A stretch of 64,000 bases of DNA from assembly GCA_002492525.1 (NCBI GenBank), contig DKZA01000003.1:44392-108391 (forward strand), given 5' to 3'. A program made the position numbers and the translations under genes. Of this stretch, positions 52,236 through 62,300 are shown in pieces (the stretch's first letter is position 1; every line of letters begins with the position of its first letter). Origin of the DNA: Lachnospiraceae bacterium UBA7086. Its GTDB lineage: Bacteria > Bacillota > Clostridia > Lachnospirales > Lachnospiraceae. The notes under the pieces are model-generated. The model was given only the letters and a program-made list of their open reading frames with translations, ran no database searches and was not told the DNA's origin.

Positions 52236-53657
52236 ATGTTATTTTCCAGTGTGGGATTTTTATTTCGGTTTCTGCCGATTTTCATGATAGTATATTTGAT
52301 TGTGCCTGCCAAATATCGTAACGTGATTCTTTTGGCGGGAAGTCTTGTCTTTTATGGAGTGGGAGAACCTTATTTTGTTCTGCTGCTTGTTTTATCTGTT
52401 CTGGTAAATTTTGCCTTGAGCAGATATATGTTCTGGGAACCGAAATCTCCTCAGAATAACCGGAAAAAAAAGGCGGCAAAGCGGCGTAAAAGGGCACTTT
52501 TTTTAGCGCTTATATTTGACTTCGGTGCATTGTTTGTGTTCAAATACTGGGACTTTGCGGTAGAAAACGTGAATGGGCTTGCAGGGAACCGAATTTTGCC
52601 GGTTCTCTCTCTGGCATTGCCGCTGGGAATCAGTTTTTATACATTTCAGATGGTATCTTATCTGTTGGATTGTTACTGGGGGAAGGTATCAAAAAGAGCC
52701 GGTTTGATTGAGTTTGCCACGTATATCTGTATGTTCCCACAGTTGATTGCCGGTCCTATTGTGCGTTATGGTGAGGTTTCGGAACGTATGGCGGAACGCA
52801 GAATCCGCATCAGGGATCTGGAAAATGGTTTAAAACTGTTTGCCGCGGGTCTGGGATTGAAAGTCCTTTTGGCCAATCAGATTGGTACGCTTTGGAATAC
52901 GATTATGACTGCGGGGCCGGGTAATCTGCATGTTATAGTTGCCTGGCTTGGCGCTTTGGCCTATTCCTTTCAGATTTATTTTGATTTCTGGGGGTATTCT
53001 GTGATGGCCATGGGTCTTGGTAAGATGTTGGGATTCCGTATTCCGCGTAACTTTGATGATCCTTATACGTCCCGTTCCATTGCGGAGTTCTGGAGAAGAT
53101 GGCATATTACACTGGGAAGCTGGTTTAGGGAATATGTCTATATTCCTCTGGGGGGTAACCGGAAGGGGAGCGCAAGGACAGTCTTTAATCTTTTCGTTGT
53201 CTGGGCGCTGACTGGATTATGGCACGGTGCGGATTGGAACTTTTTACTCTGGGGACTCGGATTTTTCCTGGTGATTTCTTTGGAAAAGAAAACATATGGC
53301 AAGTGGATAGAGCAATCCAGCGTGTTGGGACATATCTACACATTGTTACTGATTCCCGTGACATGGATTATATTTGCCATCACAGATATACGGCAGCTTG
53401 GCGCTTATCTTGCCAATATGGCGGGAATACATACTGGCGGGGTCCTGGTGGGAACGGGACAGCTTGTCAGATATTTGAAAGATTATAGTTTTTTATTAAT
53501 TGCGTGTGTTATTTTTATAACACCTTTCCCCAAAAAGTGGTATCATAAATGGAAAGACAGATGGTTCATGATACTATTTTTGCTGCTGATATTCTGGTGG
53601 TCAGTTTATGAGATTGTGGTTGGCAGCAATAATCCGTTTTTATATTTTAGATTTTAA
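52236..53657 (+). CDS. MBOAT-family O-acyltransferase (AlgI/DltB type)
   Basis: The start at 52236 follows GGGAG at 11 bases. The 473-residue polytopic protein has the MBOAT core: FPQLIAGPIVRYGEV, SIAEFWRRWHITLGSWFREY with YIPLGGNRKG, and GLWHGADWNFLLWG containing the catalytic His. These enzymes move acyl groups across the membrane onto cell-surface polymers. The next gene encodes an extracytoplasmic SGNH protein, the classic partner in O-acetylation. The substrate polymer is unknown. Confidence 0.93.
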   Translation: MLFSSVGFLFRFLPIFMIVYLIVPAKYRNVILLAGSLVFYGVGEPYFVLLLVLSVLVNFALSRYMFWEPKSPQNNRKKKAAKRRKRALFLALIFDFGALFVFKYWDFAVENVNGLAGNRILPVLSLALPLGISFYTFQMVSYLLDCYWGKVSKRAGLIEFATYICMFPQLIAGPIVRYGEVSERMAERRIRIRDLENGLKLFAAGLGLKVLLANQIGTLWNTIMTAGPGNLHVIVAWLGALAYSFQIYFDFWGYSVMAMGLGKMLGFRIPRNFDDPYTSRSIAEFWRRWHITLGSWFREYVYIPLGGNRKGSARTVFNLFVVWALTGLWHGADWNFLLWGLGFFLVISLEKKTYGKWIEQSSVLGHIYTLLLIPVTWIIFAITDIRQLGAYLANMAGIHTGGVLVGTGQLVRYLKDYSFLLIACVIFITPFPKKWYHKWKDRWFMILFLLLIFWWSVYEIVVGSNNPFLYFRF

Positions 53658-53687
53658 TGTGCAGGTGGCTATGAATAGAGGTTTACA

Positions 53688-54803
53688 ATGAGCAGACAAA
53701 AGATAAAAAATTGGCTGGAAAACGTGTATAATTGTCCTTATTTGATTTTGGTCGTGGTGTCTTCTGTGGTTGCCATGCTTTGTTTTGATGAAATAGGGAT
53801 ACGACTTTTTGACCATAATATATCAGCTGAACGAACAGTATCTGTTGTGGGCGATATTGTCAGGGCAGAGGAAAACCAGACGCTGGCAGAGCCGCCGGTG
53901 ACTTTGGAAGAAGTGCAGAATACCGAAGAAACAGAAACTGAAAATCAAGAACCTGTTTCGGAAAATCTGCAGGAAACCAATGAAAATGCAGGAGAACGCA
54001 AGGAAGAAACAGACATCATACAGAATACTGAAGAACTAAATACCGATGCACAAGAGGCGCAAACGCTCCAGATACAGGAAGAAGCCCAAAAGGGAGTTAC
54101 CAGATTCCTTCCTTATGAGCCTTTGGAGATAGAATCCAGATATTACTCTGATGCAGGAAAAATTGCATTAACGACAGAGTACCCATATACATTGGCAAAC
54201 GACAGTTATTTTAATGACGCTGCTTTCCTGGGAGACTCTCGTACTTTGGGTATTTATGATTATGTAGGATTAGATGGCGCTGACTTTTTCTGTGATAATG
54301 GGATGACAATTTTTAAGCTGCTTAAGGATGACGGAGTGACGGAGCAGAGTACGGGACAGAAGGTTGATCTAAAGCAGGTACTTCAGGAGAGGCATTATGG
54401 TAAGATTTACATGATGTTGGGGATGAATGAGCTGGGGTATGGCAACACGACGATGTATATGCAGGAGTACCTGTCGGTGGTACAGCAGATCAGAGCCTGG
54501 CAGCCAGATGCGATTATTTTTATTATGGCGAATCTCCATGTGAGCCGAGAGAAGAATAATATGGAGACAGAGTTTAATAATATCAATATCAATGATAAAA
54601 ATGTTGCATGTGCGAGACTTGCCAATGGAGTAGATATTTTTTATCTGGACAGTAATCCCATGTTTACGGATAGCGAGGGCTTCCTGCAGGCAGAGATGAC
54701 TTTTGACGGCGTGCATCTGTATGCCAAACATTATGATAAGTGGCGTCAGTTCCTGGTGGAGCACGCAGTGGAGAAAGAAAGCCCCGGTGAGGTTACAGAA
54801 TGA
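53688..54803 (+). CDS. Membrane-anchored SGNH/GDSL-like hydrolase or acyltransferase
   Basis: The 371-residue protein has an N-terminal membrane anchor (about 17-36), a Glu/Thr-rich flexible linker (about 60-140) and an extracytoplasmic SGNH domain: FLGDSRTLG (S184), MLGMNELGYG (block III Asn) and DGVHLYAKHY (D340, H343). This arrangement matches acyltransferases that work after an MBOAT protein to O-acetylate a surface glycan. It starts 30 bases after the MBOAT gene with AGAGGTTTACA before the ATG, and overlaps the pseudouridine synthase gene by four bases. Confidence 0.88.
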   Translation: MSRQKIKNWLENVYNCPYLILVVVSSVVAMLCFDEIGIRLFDHNISAERTVSVVGDIVRAEENQTLAEPPVTLEEVQNTEETETENQEPVSENLQETNENAGERKEETDIIQNTEELNTDAQEAQTLQIQEEAQKGVTRFLPYEPLEIESRYYSDAGKIALTTEYPYTLANDSYFNDAAFLGDSRTLGIYDYVGLDGADFFCDNGMTIFKLLKDDGVTEQSTGQKVDLKQVLQERHYGKIYMMLGMNELGYGNTTMYMQEYLSVVQQIRAWQPDAIIFIMANLHVSREKNNMETEFNNININDKNVACARLANGVDIFYLDSNPMFTDSEGFLQAEMTFDGVHLYAKHYDKWRQFLVEHAVEKESPGEVTE

Positions 54804-55528
54804 TGGAAAAAATGCGGTTGAACCGGTATCTGGCTTCCTGCGGCGTGTGTTCCAGACGGGATGCGGACAGGCTGATTGAGCAGGGGGTAGTGACGGTAAA
54901 CGGCAGCTTGGCCGTTCCCGGTACTAAAGTAACGGATCATGATCAGATCGCAGTACGCGGCAAGGCGGTCAGCGGTCCGGTTAAAAAAGTCGTACTTGCT
55001 TATTACAAACCTGTGGGAATTACTTGTACAGAGCGGGATGCACATGCGAAAAAGATAGTGACCCGGGAATTGGATTATCCTGTCCGCGTGACTTATGCGG
55101 GGCGCCTTGACCGGGATTCGGAAGGGCTTTTGTTAATGACTAACGACGGCGATCTTATCGAAGCCATGATGCGCGGCAGTAACGGACATGAAAAAGAGTA
55201 TGTTGTAAAGTCGGATAGACCTTGGAGTGAGGCAGCTTTGGAGCATATGAGACAAGGGGTATATCTGGAGGAACTTAAGGTTACAACCAGACCCTGCAGA
55301 ATTGAGCAGATTGGTCCCAGGACATTGCGGATGGTTTTGACGGAAGGCTTGAACAGACAGATTCGGCGTATGTGTCAGACCCAGGGGTACAAAGTGATCA
55401 GTCTGAAACGGATAAGGGTTGTCAATGTGGAACTGGGGAGGTTACAACCGGGAGAATATCGGGAAATCACAGAGGCAGAGAAGACCGCACTTTACGGAAA
55501 GTGCGGTCTGTGTATAGAAAGAGGATGA
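54800..55528 (+). CDS. 23S rRNA pseudouridine synthase, RluF/RsuA type
   Basis: The ATG at 54800 overlaps the previous stop as ATGA; a second ATG at 54803 is possible. The 242-residue protein has an N-terminal S4 RNA-binding domain (RLNRYLASCGVCSRRDADRL) and a pseudouridine synthase domain with GRLDRDSEGLLLMTNDG (catalytic Asp) and GLNRQIRRMCQTQGY. The insertion-free layout is like RluF, which modifies U2604 of 23S rRNA. A perfect 12-bp hairpin occupies its 3' end. Confidence 0.91.
   Translation: MMEKMRLNRYLASCGVCSRRDADRLIEQGVVTVNGSLAVPGTKVTDHDQIAVRGKAVSGPVKKVVLAYYKPVGITCTERDAHAKKIVTRELDYPVRVTYAGRLDRDSEGLLLMTNDGDLIEAMMRGSNGHEKEYVVKSDRPWSEAALEHMRQGVYLEELKVTTRPCRIEQIGPRTLRMVLTEGLNRQIRRMCQTQGYKVISLKRIRVVNVELGRLQPGEYREITEAEKTALYGKCGLCIERG
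55482..55509. repeat. 12-bp perfect hairpin in the 3' end of the pseudouridine synthase gene
   Basis: AGACCGCACTTT (55482-55493) and AAAGTGCGGTCT (55498-55509) flank the loop ACGG. It encodes part of KTALYGKCGL and ends 22 bases before ligA. It lacks a T-run, so it is not a standard terminator. Confidence 0.85.
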
Positions 55529-55530
55529 TG

Positions 55531-57489
55531 ATGGAAGAAAAATCTATGGAACGTATGCGGGAACTGGTATCCCTGTTAAATAAGGCATCGAGGGCTTATT
55601 ATGCACAGGACACAGAGATTATGTCCAATTATGAGTATGACAGGCTTTATGATGAACTTATGGAGCTAGAAAAGATAACAGGTGTAATACTTACAGACAG
55701 TCCCACGGTAAAGGTAGGATATGAAGCAGTGGAGGAGCTTCCGAAGGAAAGGCATGAAGCGCCTATGCTTTCCCTGGCTAAGACTAAGAGCAGGGAAGAA
55801 CTGCAAAGCTGGTTAAACGGTAAGCAGGGGCTTTTGTCCTGGAAACTGGATGGTCTTACGATTGTTTTGACTTACAGAGAGGGGAAGCTGTCAAAGGCGG
55901 TTACCAGAGGAAACGGCGAGGTGGGAGAAGTCATTACCAATAATGCCAGGGTATTTCGCAATCTGCCCGTGTCGATTCCTTTTCAGAATGAATTGATCCT
56001 GCGGGGAGAGGCCGTTATTACCTACAGTGATTTTACAAAGATAAATAATGAGATTGAGGAGGTTGATGCGAAATATAAGAATCCCAGAAACCTTTGCAGC
56101 GGGAGCGTCAGACAGCTCAATAATGAGATCACGGCGGGGAGAAATGTGAGATTTTATGCATTTCATCTGGTGAAGGCACAAGGAGTGGATTTTCATGATT
56201 CCAGAAAGGAGCAGTTTGCTTTTTTGAGCGGACTGGGATTTGATGTGGTGGAACACCGCATGGTGGACGCAGATACGATTCTTGACGCCGTTGCTTACTT
56301 TGAACAGAAAATAGCTTCTTATGATATTCCCTCAGACGGTCTTGTGCTGACTTATGAAGATATGGCTTATGGGCAGTCGCTTGGCAGGACAGCCAAGTTT
56401 CCCAGGGATTCCATTGCCTTTAAGTGGGCGGATGAATTGCGGGAGACTACTTTGCAGAAGATAGAATGGAGTGCCAGCCGTACAGGGCTTATCAATCCGG
56501 TGGCGATTTTTGAGCCCGTGGAACTGGAAGGGACCACAGTGAGCCGTGCCTCCGTGCATAATATCAGCATTTTGCGAAGCCTTAAGTTGGGAATCGGGGA
56601 TAGGATTACGGTTTATAAGGCGAATATGATCATCCCTCAGATTGCAGAGAATCTGACGGGCAGCGATAACCTTACGATACCGGACAAATGCCCGGTATGC
56701 GGACAGCCTACGCAGATAAAGCAGGTGAATGAGGTGCAGTCGCTCTATTGTCTCAACCCGGATTGTGATGCCAAGAAAATTAAGGCATTTACTCTTTTTG
56801 TGAGCCGGGATGCACTGAATGTGGACGGCTTGTCAGAATCTACGTTGGAAAAATTCCTGGCCAGAGGGTTTTTGCATGAGTTTGCGGATCTTTTTAAACT
56901 TTCCCGTTATGAGGGGGAGATTATGCAGATGGAAGGCTTTGGAGAAAAGTCTTATAGGAATCTGCAGGAGAGTCTGAACCGGGCAAGAAATACCACGCTT
57001 CCGAGATTGATCTATGGATTGGGCATTGAGAATATCGGCGTGGCTAATGCAAAGATGCTGTGCAGACACTTTCGGTTTGATTTATCCAGGCTTTGGGGCG
57101 CAACACTGGAAGAACTGGCAGAGATTGACGGTATCGGAGAAGTGATAGCCCTCAGTGTAAGAGCTTTTTTTGATGAAGAGAAAAATAAAGAACAGTTGGA
57201 ACATCTTCTGCCAGAATTAAGTATTGCGGCGGAAGTGACAGAAGAAGGGGAGCAGACGCTTGCGGGCATGAATTTTGTGATCACGGGCAGTCTGATACAT
57301 TATGAGAACCGGAATCTGCTAAAAGAAGAGATTGAGAAGAAGGGAGGTAAGGTAACCGGCAGTGTGACCGGCAAAACTACCTGTCTGATCAATAATGACA
57401 CCACATCCCAGTCCTCCAAGAATAAAAAGGCGAAGGAGCTGGGGGTGCGAATCGTGTCAGAAGAGGAGTTTATGCAGGAATATTTATAA
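55531..57489 (+). CDS. ligA: NAD-dependent DNA ligase
   Basis: Three ATG codons in a row (55525, 55528, 55531) follow AAAGAGG; spacing favours 55531. The 652-residue protein has the adenylation domain with active-site K105 in SWKLDGL, an OB domain, a four-Cys zinc finger (CPVCGQP and YCLNPDC), helix-hairpin-helix repeats (GLGIENIGVANA, IDGIGEVIALS) and a C-terminal BRCT domain. The usual TRGDG motif reads TRGNG and GED reads GEV. It seals nicks in replication and repair. It could be a divergent second LigA. Confidence 0.94.
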   Translation: MEEKSMERMRELVSLLNKASRAYYAQDTEIMSNYEYDRLYDELMELEKITGVILTDSPTVKVGYEAVEELPKERHEAPMLSLAKTKSREELQSWLNGKQGLLSWKLDGLTIVLTYREGKLSKAVTRGNGEVGEVITNNARVFRNLPVSIPFQNELILRGEAVITYSDFTKINNEIEEVDAKYKNPRNLCSGSVRQLNNEITAGRNVRFYAFHLVKAQGVDFHDSRKEQFAFLSGLGFDVVEHRMVDADTILDAVAYFEQKIASYDIPSDGLVLTYEDMAYGQSLGRTAKFPRDSIAFKWADELRETTLQKIEWSASRTGLINPVAIFEPVELEGTTVSRASVHNISILRSLKLGIGDRITVYKANMIIPQIAENLTGSDNLTIPDKCPVCGQPTQIKQVNEVQSLYCLNPDCDAKKIKAFTLFVSRDALNVDGLSESTLEKFLARGFLHEFADLFKLSRYEGEIMQMEGFGEKSYRNLQESLNRARNTTLPRLIYGLGIENIGVANAKMLCRHFRFDLSRLWGATLEELAEIDGIGEVIALSVRAFFDEEKNKEQLEHLLPELSIAAEVTEEGEQTLAGMNFVITGSLIHYENRNLLKEEIEKKGGKVTGSVTGKTTCLINNDTTSQSSKNKKAKELGVRIVSEEEFMQEYL

Positions 57490-57498
57490 AAATGGTTT

Positions 57499-58413
57499 TT
57501 AAATATTGCGCAGATCATAGGGCGTTGTCTGATACACGTAGTAATTGAGCCAGTTAGAGTACAGAAGCTGCCCGGTGGAGCGCCAGTTGACAATTGGTGT
57601 TTGCGCAGGATCATCGTTCGGGAAATAATTGGCAGGAACTTTCGGGTTCATGCCTTTATTTTTGTCTCGGAAATACTCCTGTGCAAGGGTGTCGGAGTCA
57701 TATTCCGGATGACAGGTGACGAAGAAATGCCTGCTGTCGGTAGTCTTTACGATTGTGACACCTGCCTCATCGGAAATTGCCATCAGTTCCAGATCCGGTA
57801 CGGATGCAATCTGCGATGCTTCAATGCCCATGGCACGGGACTGCGGTGCATAGAAGATATCATCGAACCCGCGGAACAGGGGAGAGTTTCTTTTGACAAT
57901 CTTGTGTGCATATACACCGGAGAGTTTTTCCGGCAGGTCATCCCGCTCTAAGCCATAGAAATAATACAGGGCGGCAAAAGCGCCCCAGCAAAGATGCAGG
58001 GTACAATGCACATGTTTCTTGCCCCACTCCATGATGGTACAGATTTCATCCCAGTAGTCAACTTTTTCAAAACGTATATAATCGAGCGGCGCACCGGTAA
58101 TAATCATGCCGTCGAAATTTCGGTCTTTGATCTGGTCAAAGGTTGTATAGAAAGACTCCATATGATTGGAGTCTGTGTGCTGCGGTGTATAGCTGGCCGT
58201 CTGCAGAAATTCTACATTTACCTGTAAGGGGGTGTTGGAGAGTTTACGCAAAAGCTGTGTTTCCGTGACGACTTTGGTGGGCATCAGATTTAATATGAGC
58301 ACATTTAAGGGACGGATATCCTGATGCATGGCGCGAAATTCCGTCATAACAAATATATTTTCATTTTCAAGGATTGTGGTTGCCGGTAAGGAGTCGGCGA
58401 TTTTAATGGGCAT
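57499..58413 (-). CDS. metA: Homoserine O-acyltransferase MetA
   Basis: The start at 58413 gives the conserved MPIKIADSLPA; a longer frame to 58485 lacks a site. The 304-residue protein matches MetA throughout, with catalytic C142 in LCWG, a GHPEYD-equivalent CHPEYDSD and NYFPNDDP. It acylates homoserine in methionine synthesis. Position 111, which is Gly in succinyl-CoA-using and Glu in acetyl-CoA-using enzymes, is Asp here, so the acyl donor is uncertain though acetyl-CoA seems likelier. It converges with ligA with a nine-base gap. No S-box riboswitch is seen upstream. Confidence 0.95.
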   Translation of the reverse strand: MPIKIADSLPATTILENENIFVMTEFRAMHQDIRPLNVLILNLMPTKVVTETQLLRKLSNTPLQVNVEFLQTASYTPQHTDSNHMESFYTTFDQIKDRNFDGMIITGAPLDYIRFEKVDYWDEICTIMEWGKKHVHCTLHLCWGAFAALYYFYGLERDDLPEKLSGVYAHKIVKRNSPLFRGFDDIFYAPQSRAMGIEASQIASVPDLELMAISDEAGVTIVKTTDSRHFFVTCHPEYDSDTLAQEYFRDKNKGMNPKVPANYFPNDDPAQTPIVNWRSTGQLLYSNWLNYYVYQTTPYDLRNI

Positions 58414-58728
58414 GTCGAAAACCTCAACTTTCTGATTGTAAAATAATACAATATCAAATATATCACAAACAGGAAAGCGGTGCAAGGTGTGGCCCCGGTC
58501 GATATTTTTCCGGATTAAGATAGCAATCGACCTTTATGATATCAGCGAAAGAAGGGAAACGTATTTAGGTATGAAAATTGGCATTTTTGCGAAGTCAGAA
58601 AAGGGTTTGCATAATCCTTTCATTTGCTTTATAATTTATATGGATTGTACAGTCTGCTTATTGTATGGGATAGGACTGGTGGCAGCAATACGACAGAAAG
58701 CTTTTTCTTAGAGGGGATTGAGTGTATT
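58414..58728. other. Divergent intergenic region (metA / small protein)
   Basis: This 315-base gap holds a promoter for the rightward small gene (58607-58635) and, for metA, only a weak TATTAT-type -10 on the minus strand. A frame at 58487-58711 has no ribosome binding site or recognisable content. No riboswitch fold is apparent. Confidence 0.6.
58607..58635 (+). promoter_or_regulatory. Promoter of the 96-residue protein gene
   Basis: TTGCAT (58607-58612), 17 bases, TATAAT (58630-58635), about 93 bases before the ATG at 58729. Confidence 0.78.
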
Positions 58729-59019
58729 ATGGAGACAGCATATCAGAAAGTGAAAGTGCATAATGAGTTGGAGTGGTGCCAGGTGACGGATATGGCCACC
58801 AAAGAGAAAATCGAGAAAGTTCTTTTGAAACACAGAGTATCTTATTTTGTCAAATGGGAGAAACCGAAATTGTTTTCCAACGATAAATTCGGCGCTTGTA
58901 TCTTTTGTGTCAATCAACTCCAGAAGGAGGCTGCGGATGAGGCAATTCAGGATCTGGCGGAAGAGATAAAAGGAAAAATCCGGTTTATTAACCGTAAAGT
59001 AGATAAGACATTTTATTAA
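58729..59019 (+). CDS. Small conserved protein of unknown function
   Basis: The 96-residue product starts at 58729 after GAGGGG about 12 bases upstream. It looks like an alpha/beta fold: VHNELEWCQVTDMATKEKIE, SYFVKWEKPK, then CIFCVNQLQKEAADEAIQDL and a basic C-terminus. The CxxC in ACIFCVN may be structural. No domain is recognised. It is transcribed from its own promoter with the 57-residue Cys protein that follows after 21 bases. Confidence 0.7.
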   Translation: METAYQKVKVHNELEWCQVTDMATKEKIEKVLLKHRVSYFVKWEKPKLFSNDKFGACIFCVNQLQKEAADEAIQDLAEEIKGKIRFINRKVDKTFY

Positions 59020-59040
59020 AAGAAGCGGGAGGAATGACAG

Positions 59041-59214
59041 GTGAGCATGTGTGATACATGCAGCAATTATCAGTATGATGAAGATTACGAGTGTTATGTC
59101 TGCATGGTAGATTTAGATGAAGATGAAATGAGCCATTTTCTAAGCGGTGGTAATTTTCAATGCGCTTTCTATCAGTTGGATAATGAATATCAGATTGTGA
59201 GAAAACAAATGTAA
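59041..59214 (+). CDS. 57-residue cysteine-containing protein (DUF6472 type)
   Basis: A GTG start at 59041 has GGGAGGA seven bases upstream; an ATG at 59047 is possible. The product reads VSMCDTCSNYQYDEDYECYV, then a Cys and an acidic segment, ending EYQIVRKQM. Cysteines fall at 4, 7, 18, 21 and 41, giving two CxxC pairs that could bind zinc or an Fe-S cluster. It resembles the small DUF6472 proteins of Lachnospiraceae. It directly precedes a terminator. Confidence 0.75.
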   Translation: MSMCDTCSNYQYDEDYECYVCMVDLDEDEMSHFLSGGNFQCAFYQLDNEYQIVRKQM

Positions 59215-59270
59215 AAAGGAGCTGTTGCAAAAGTAGATGATTAGTCTACCAAAGCAATGGCTCCTTTTTT
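59213..59270. terminator. Bidirectional rho-independent terminator
   Basis: AAAAAGGAGC at the left pairs with GCTCCTTTTTT at the right, with TTGC/GCAA and GTAGA/TCTAC pairs inside. T-runs are present on both strands, so it can end the small-protein transcript and the leftward activase transcript. Small inverted repeats at 59289-59340 lie just before it on the activase side. Confidence 0.88.
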
Positions 59271-59330
59271 GCTTTATAGTTTTATAGGAAATTCCTTCGC
59301 TTATCCGAGTTCGCGAAGCGAATCTCGTAA

Positions 59331-62300
59331 TCAAGCTTTGCTCGATTTTTTCAAGTTCTTCTGTGCTGTGGACAGCATCAGTTTGATGCGGTTTAACTGG
59401 TTTACTTCGCTGGCACCTGGATCGTAGTCGATGGCTACGATATTGGAGCTGGGGAAGCGGGAGCGCAGTTCTTTGATAACGCCTTTGCCTACCACATGGT
59501 TGGGCAGACAGCCAAAAGGCTGTGTGCAGACGATGTTATTCACGCCGCTGTGAATCAGTTCTACCATTTCTCCTGTCAAAAACCAACCCTCGCCGGTCTG
59601 GTTGCCTATATTGACGATGGGGGATGCATAGTCCACCAGGGTGTAGATGCTGACAGGCGGTGTAAAATGTCTGCTTTTTCTAAATTCTCTGGCAGCCTGG
59701 CCGCGCAGCCTTTCAAGTGCCCAGATTCCCAGTCTGGAGATGAGGGCGGTTTTTCTTGAGGTTCCCAGATATTCCGCTTTATAGATCTGGTTATAAAAAC
59801 AGTAGAGCATAAAGTCTAAAAGATCCGGCACCACGGCTTCCGCTCCTTCGGATTCTAATAGCTCTACCAGATGATTATTGGCAGCGGGAGCAAATTTGAC
59901 CAGTATTTCCCCTACAATGCCGACCCGGGGCTTGCGCAGGTTTTCATCGATGGGAACAGCGTCAAATTCCCGTATGATCTGTCGGCACATTTTCCGGAAC
60001 GTGAAGAAGTTCATGTGTTTACGGGAGACGAACTCCCGGCATTTATCTACCCATTTGGTGTGGAGGGCATCTACGGAACCCGGCGTTATTTCATAAGGCC
60101 GCATACGATAGACACAGCGCATGAAGATATCGCCAAAGACGGCGCCATAGGCGGCACGCGTCAGAAGTTCCCCGTTTAGATGGAATCCCGGATTGCTTTC
60201 GAGGCCGGCAAGGTTTATGGAGATTACCGGAATCTGTGACATACCGGCTTTTTCCAGGGCGCGTCTGATAAAGCCCACATAGTTGGTGGCACGACAACCG
60301 CCGCCTGTCTGACTCATGACGATAGCTACCTTGTTTAAATCGTATCTGCCGGAAAGCAGGGCATCCATAATCTGACCAACCACCATCAAAGAAGGATAAC
60401 AGGCGTCATTATTTACATATTTCAGGCCCACATCCACGGCGTGCCGGTTGTCATTATTCAGTACCTCGAAATGGTAGCCGCAGGCTTTAAAAGCGGCCTC
60501 GAGTATCTCAAAGTGAATGGGCGACATCTGTGGGCACAGGATGGTATATTCTTTGCGCATCTGTTCCGTGAAGGGCACTTTGGTGATAGCACTGGAACGG
60601 ATAACTCTTTCTTTGTGCTTTTGTTCCCTGACCTTGATAGCAGAGAGCAGAGAGCGGATACGGATTCTTGCGGCACCTAGGTTATTCACTTCATCTATTT
60701 TCAGACAGGTATAAATCTTATCGGAGCCGGAGAGAATGTCGTTTACCTGGTCGGTGGTGACGGCATCCAGACCGCAGCCGAAAGAATTAAGCTGTATCAG
60801 ATCTAAATCGTCGCGGGTCTTGACATAGCTTGCCGCCGCATAAAGCCTGGAGTGATACATCCATTGGTCTGAGACGATCAGGGGCCGTTCCGGCTGTGCT
60901 AGATGGGAGACGGAATCCTCCGTCAGCACAGCGATATCATAGGAGGTGATCAGCTCAGGAATACCGTGATTGATTTCCGGGTCGATATGGTAGGGACGTC
61001 CTGCCAGCACGATGCCGCGGACATGGTTTGTCTCCATATAACGCAGTACCTCTTCTCCCTTATCGCGCATATCCTGACGGGCTTTCGCCAGTTCTTCCCA
61101 GGCAGCTTCCGCGGCATCCATCACTTCTGTGACAGGCAGATCCTGAAACTCCTTTGTCAGCGCAGAGGTGACGGTGTGAAGACTTTGAAAGGACATGAAA
61201 GGATTGCGGAAAACAACCTCACCGCGTCCAATCTCTTCCACGTTGTTTTTAATATTTTCCGAGTATGAGGTGACAATGGGGCAGTTATAGTGGTTGTTGG
61301 CTTCATGAAATTCGTCACGCTCATAAAAAAGAGCCGGGTAGAAAATAAAGTCTACGTTCTGTTTGATCAGCCAGGAAATATGGCCGTGGGCAAGCTTGGC
61401 CGGATAACATTCCGATTCGCTGGGAATGGATTCGATGCCCAGTTCATAAATTTTCCTGTTGGAAACAGGAGAGAGGATCACCCGATATCCCAGTTTCGTA
61501 AAAAAGGTGAACCAGAAGGGGTAGTTTTCGTACATATTTAAGACTCTGGGAATACCTACGGTGCCGCGTTTCGCCTCGTCGGCGGGCAGCGGTTCATAGG
61601 AGAAGAGCCGTTTCAGCTTATAATCATAGAGGTTGGGAACACTGTTTTCTTTCTTGGATTTTCCCAAACCGCGCTCACAGCGGTTGCCGGACACATACTG
61701 GCGTCCTCCTGTAAACTTGTTGATCGTAAGCCGGCAGTTGTTTGTGCAGCCCTTGCATTTGGCCATACTGGTCTCGAACTGCAGATTGGTAATCTGTTCT
61801 AAATTCAGCATGGAAGTGGTATATCCTTCCTGATAGCGTTCCCTGGCAATCAATGCTGCGCCAAAAGCGCCCATGATGCCTGCAATATCCGGACGGATTG
61901 CTTCGCAGCCGGCAATCTTTTCAAAGCTTCTAAGAACCGCATCGTTATAAAAGGTACCTCCCTGGACCACAATATGGCGGCCCAGTTCCGAGGCATCGGA
62001 GACCTTGATTACCTTAAATAAGGCATTTTTGATGACGGAATAGGCCAGTCCAGCGGAAATATCGGAGACGGATGCCCCTTCTTTCTGCGCCTGTTTGACC
62101 TTTGAGTTCATAAATACCGTACAGCGGGTGCCAAGATCAATAGGATGTTCTGCAAACAATGCTGTCCGGGCAAATTCTTCCACGCCGTAATTCAAAGACT
62201 TGGCAAAAGTTTCGATAAAGGAACCGCAGCCTGAGGAGCATGCTTCATTGAGCTGCACGCTGTCTACAGTCTGATTTTTGATCTTGATGCATTTCATATC

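Noticed and set aside
58487..58711. 74-codon frame between metA and the 96-residue gene
   Set aside because: It has no ribosome binding site, crosses the promoter at 58607-58635, and has no family resemblance.
58414..58728. SAM riboswitch expected before metA
   Set aside because: The short metA leader has no S-box helices or conserved blocks visible on the minus strand.
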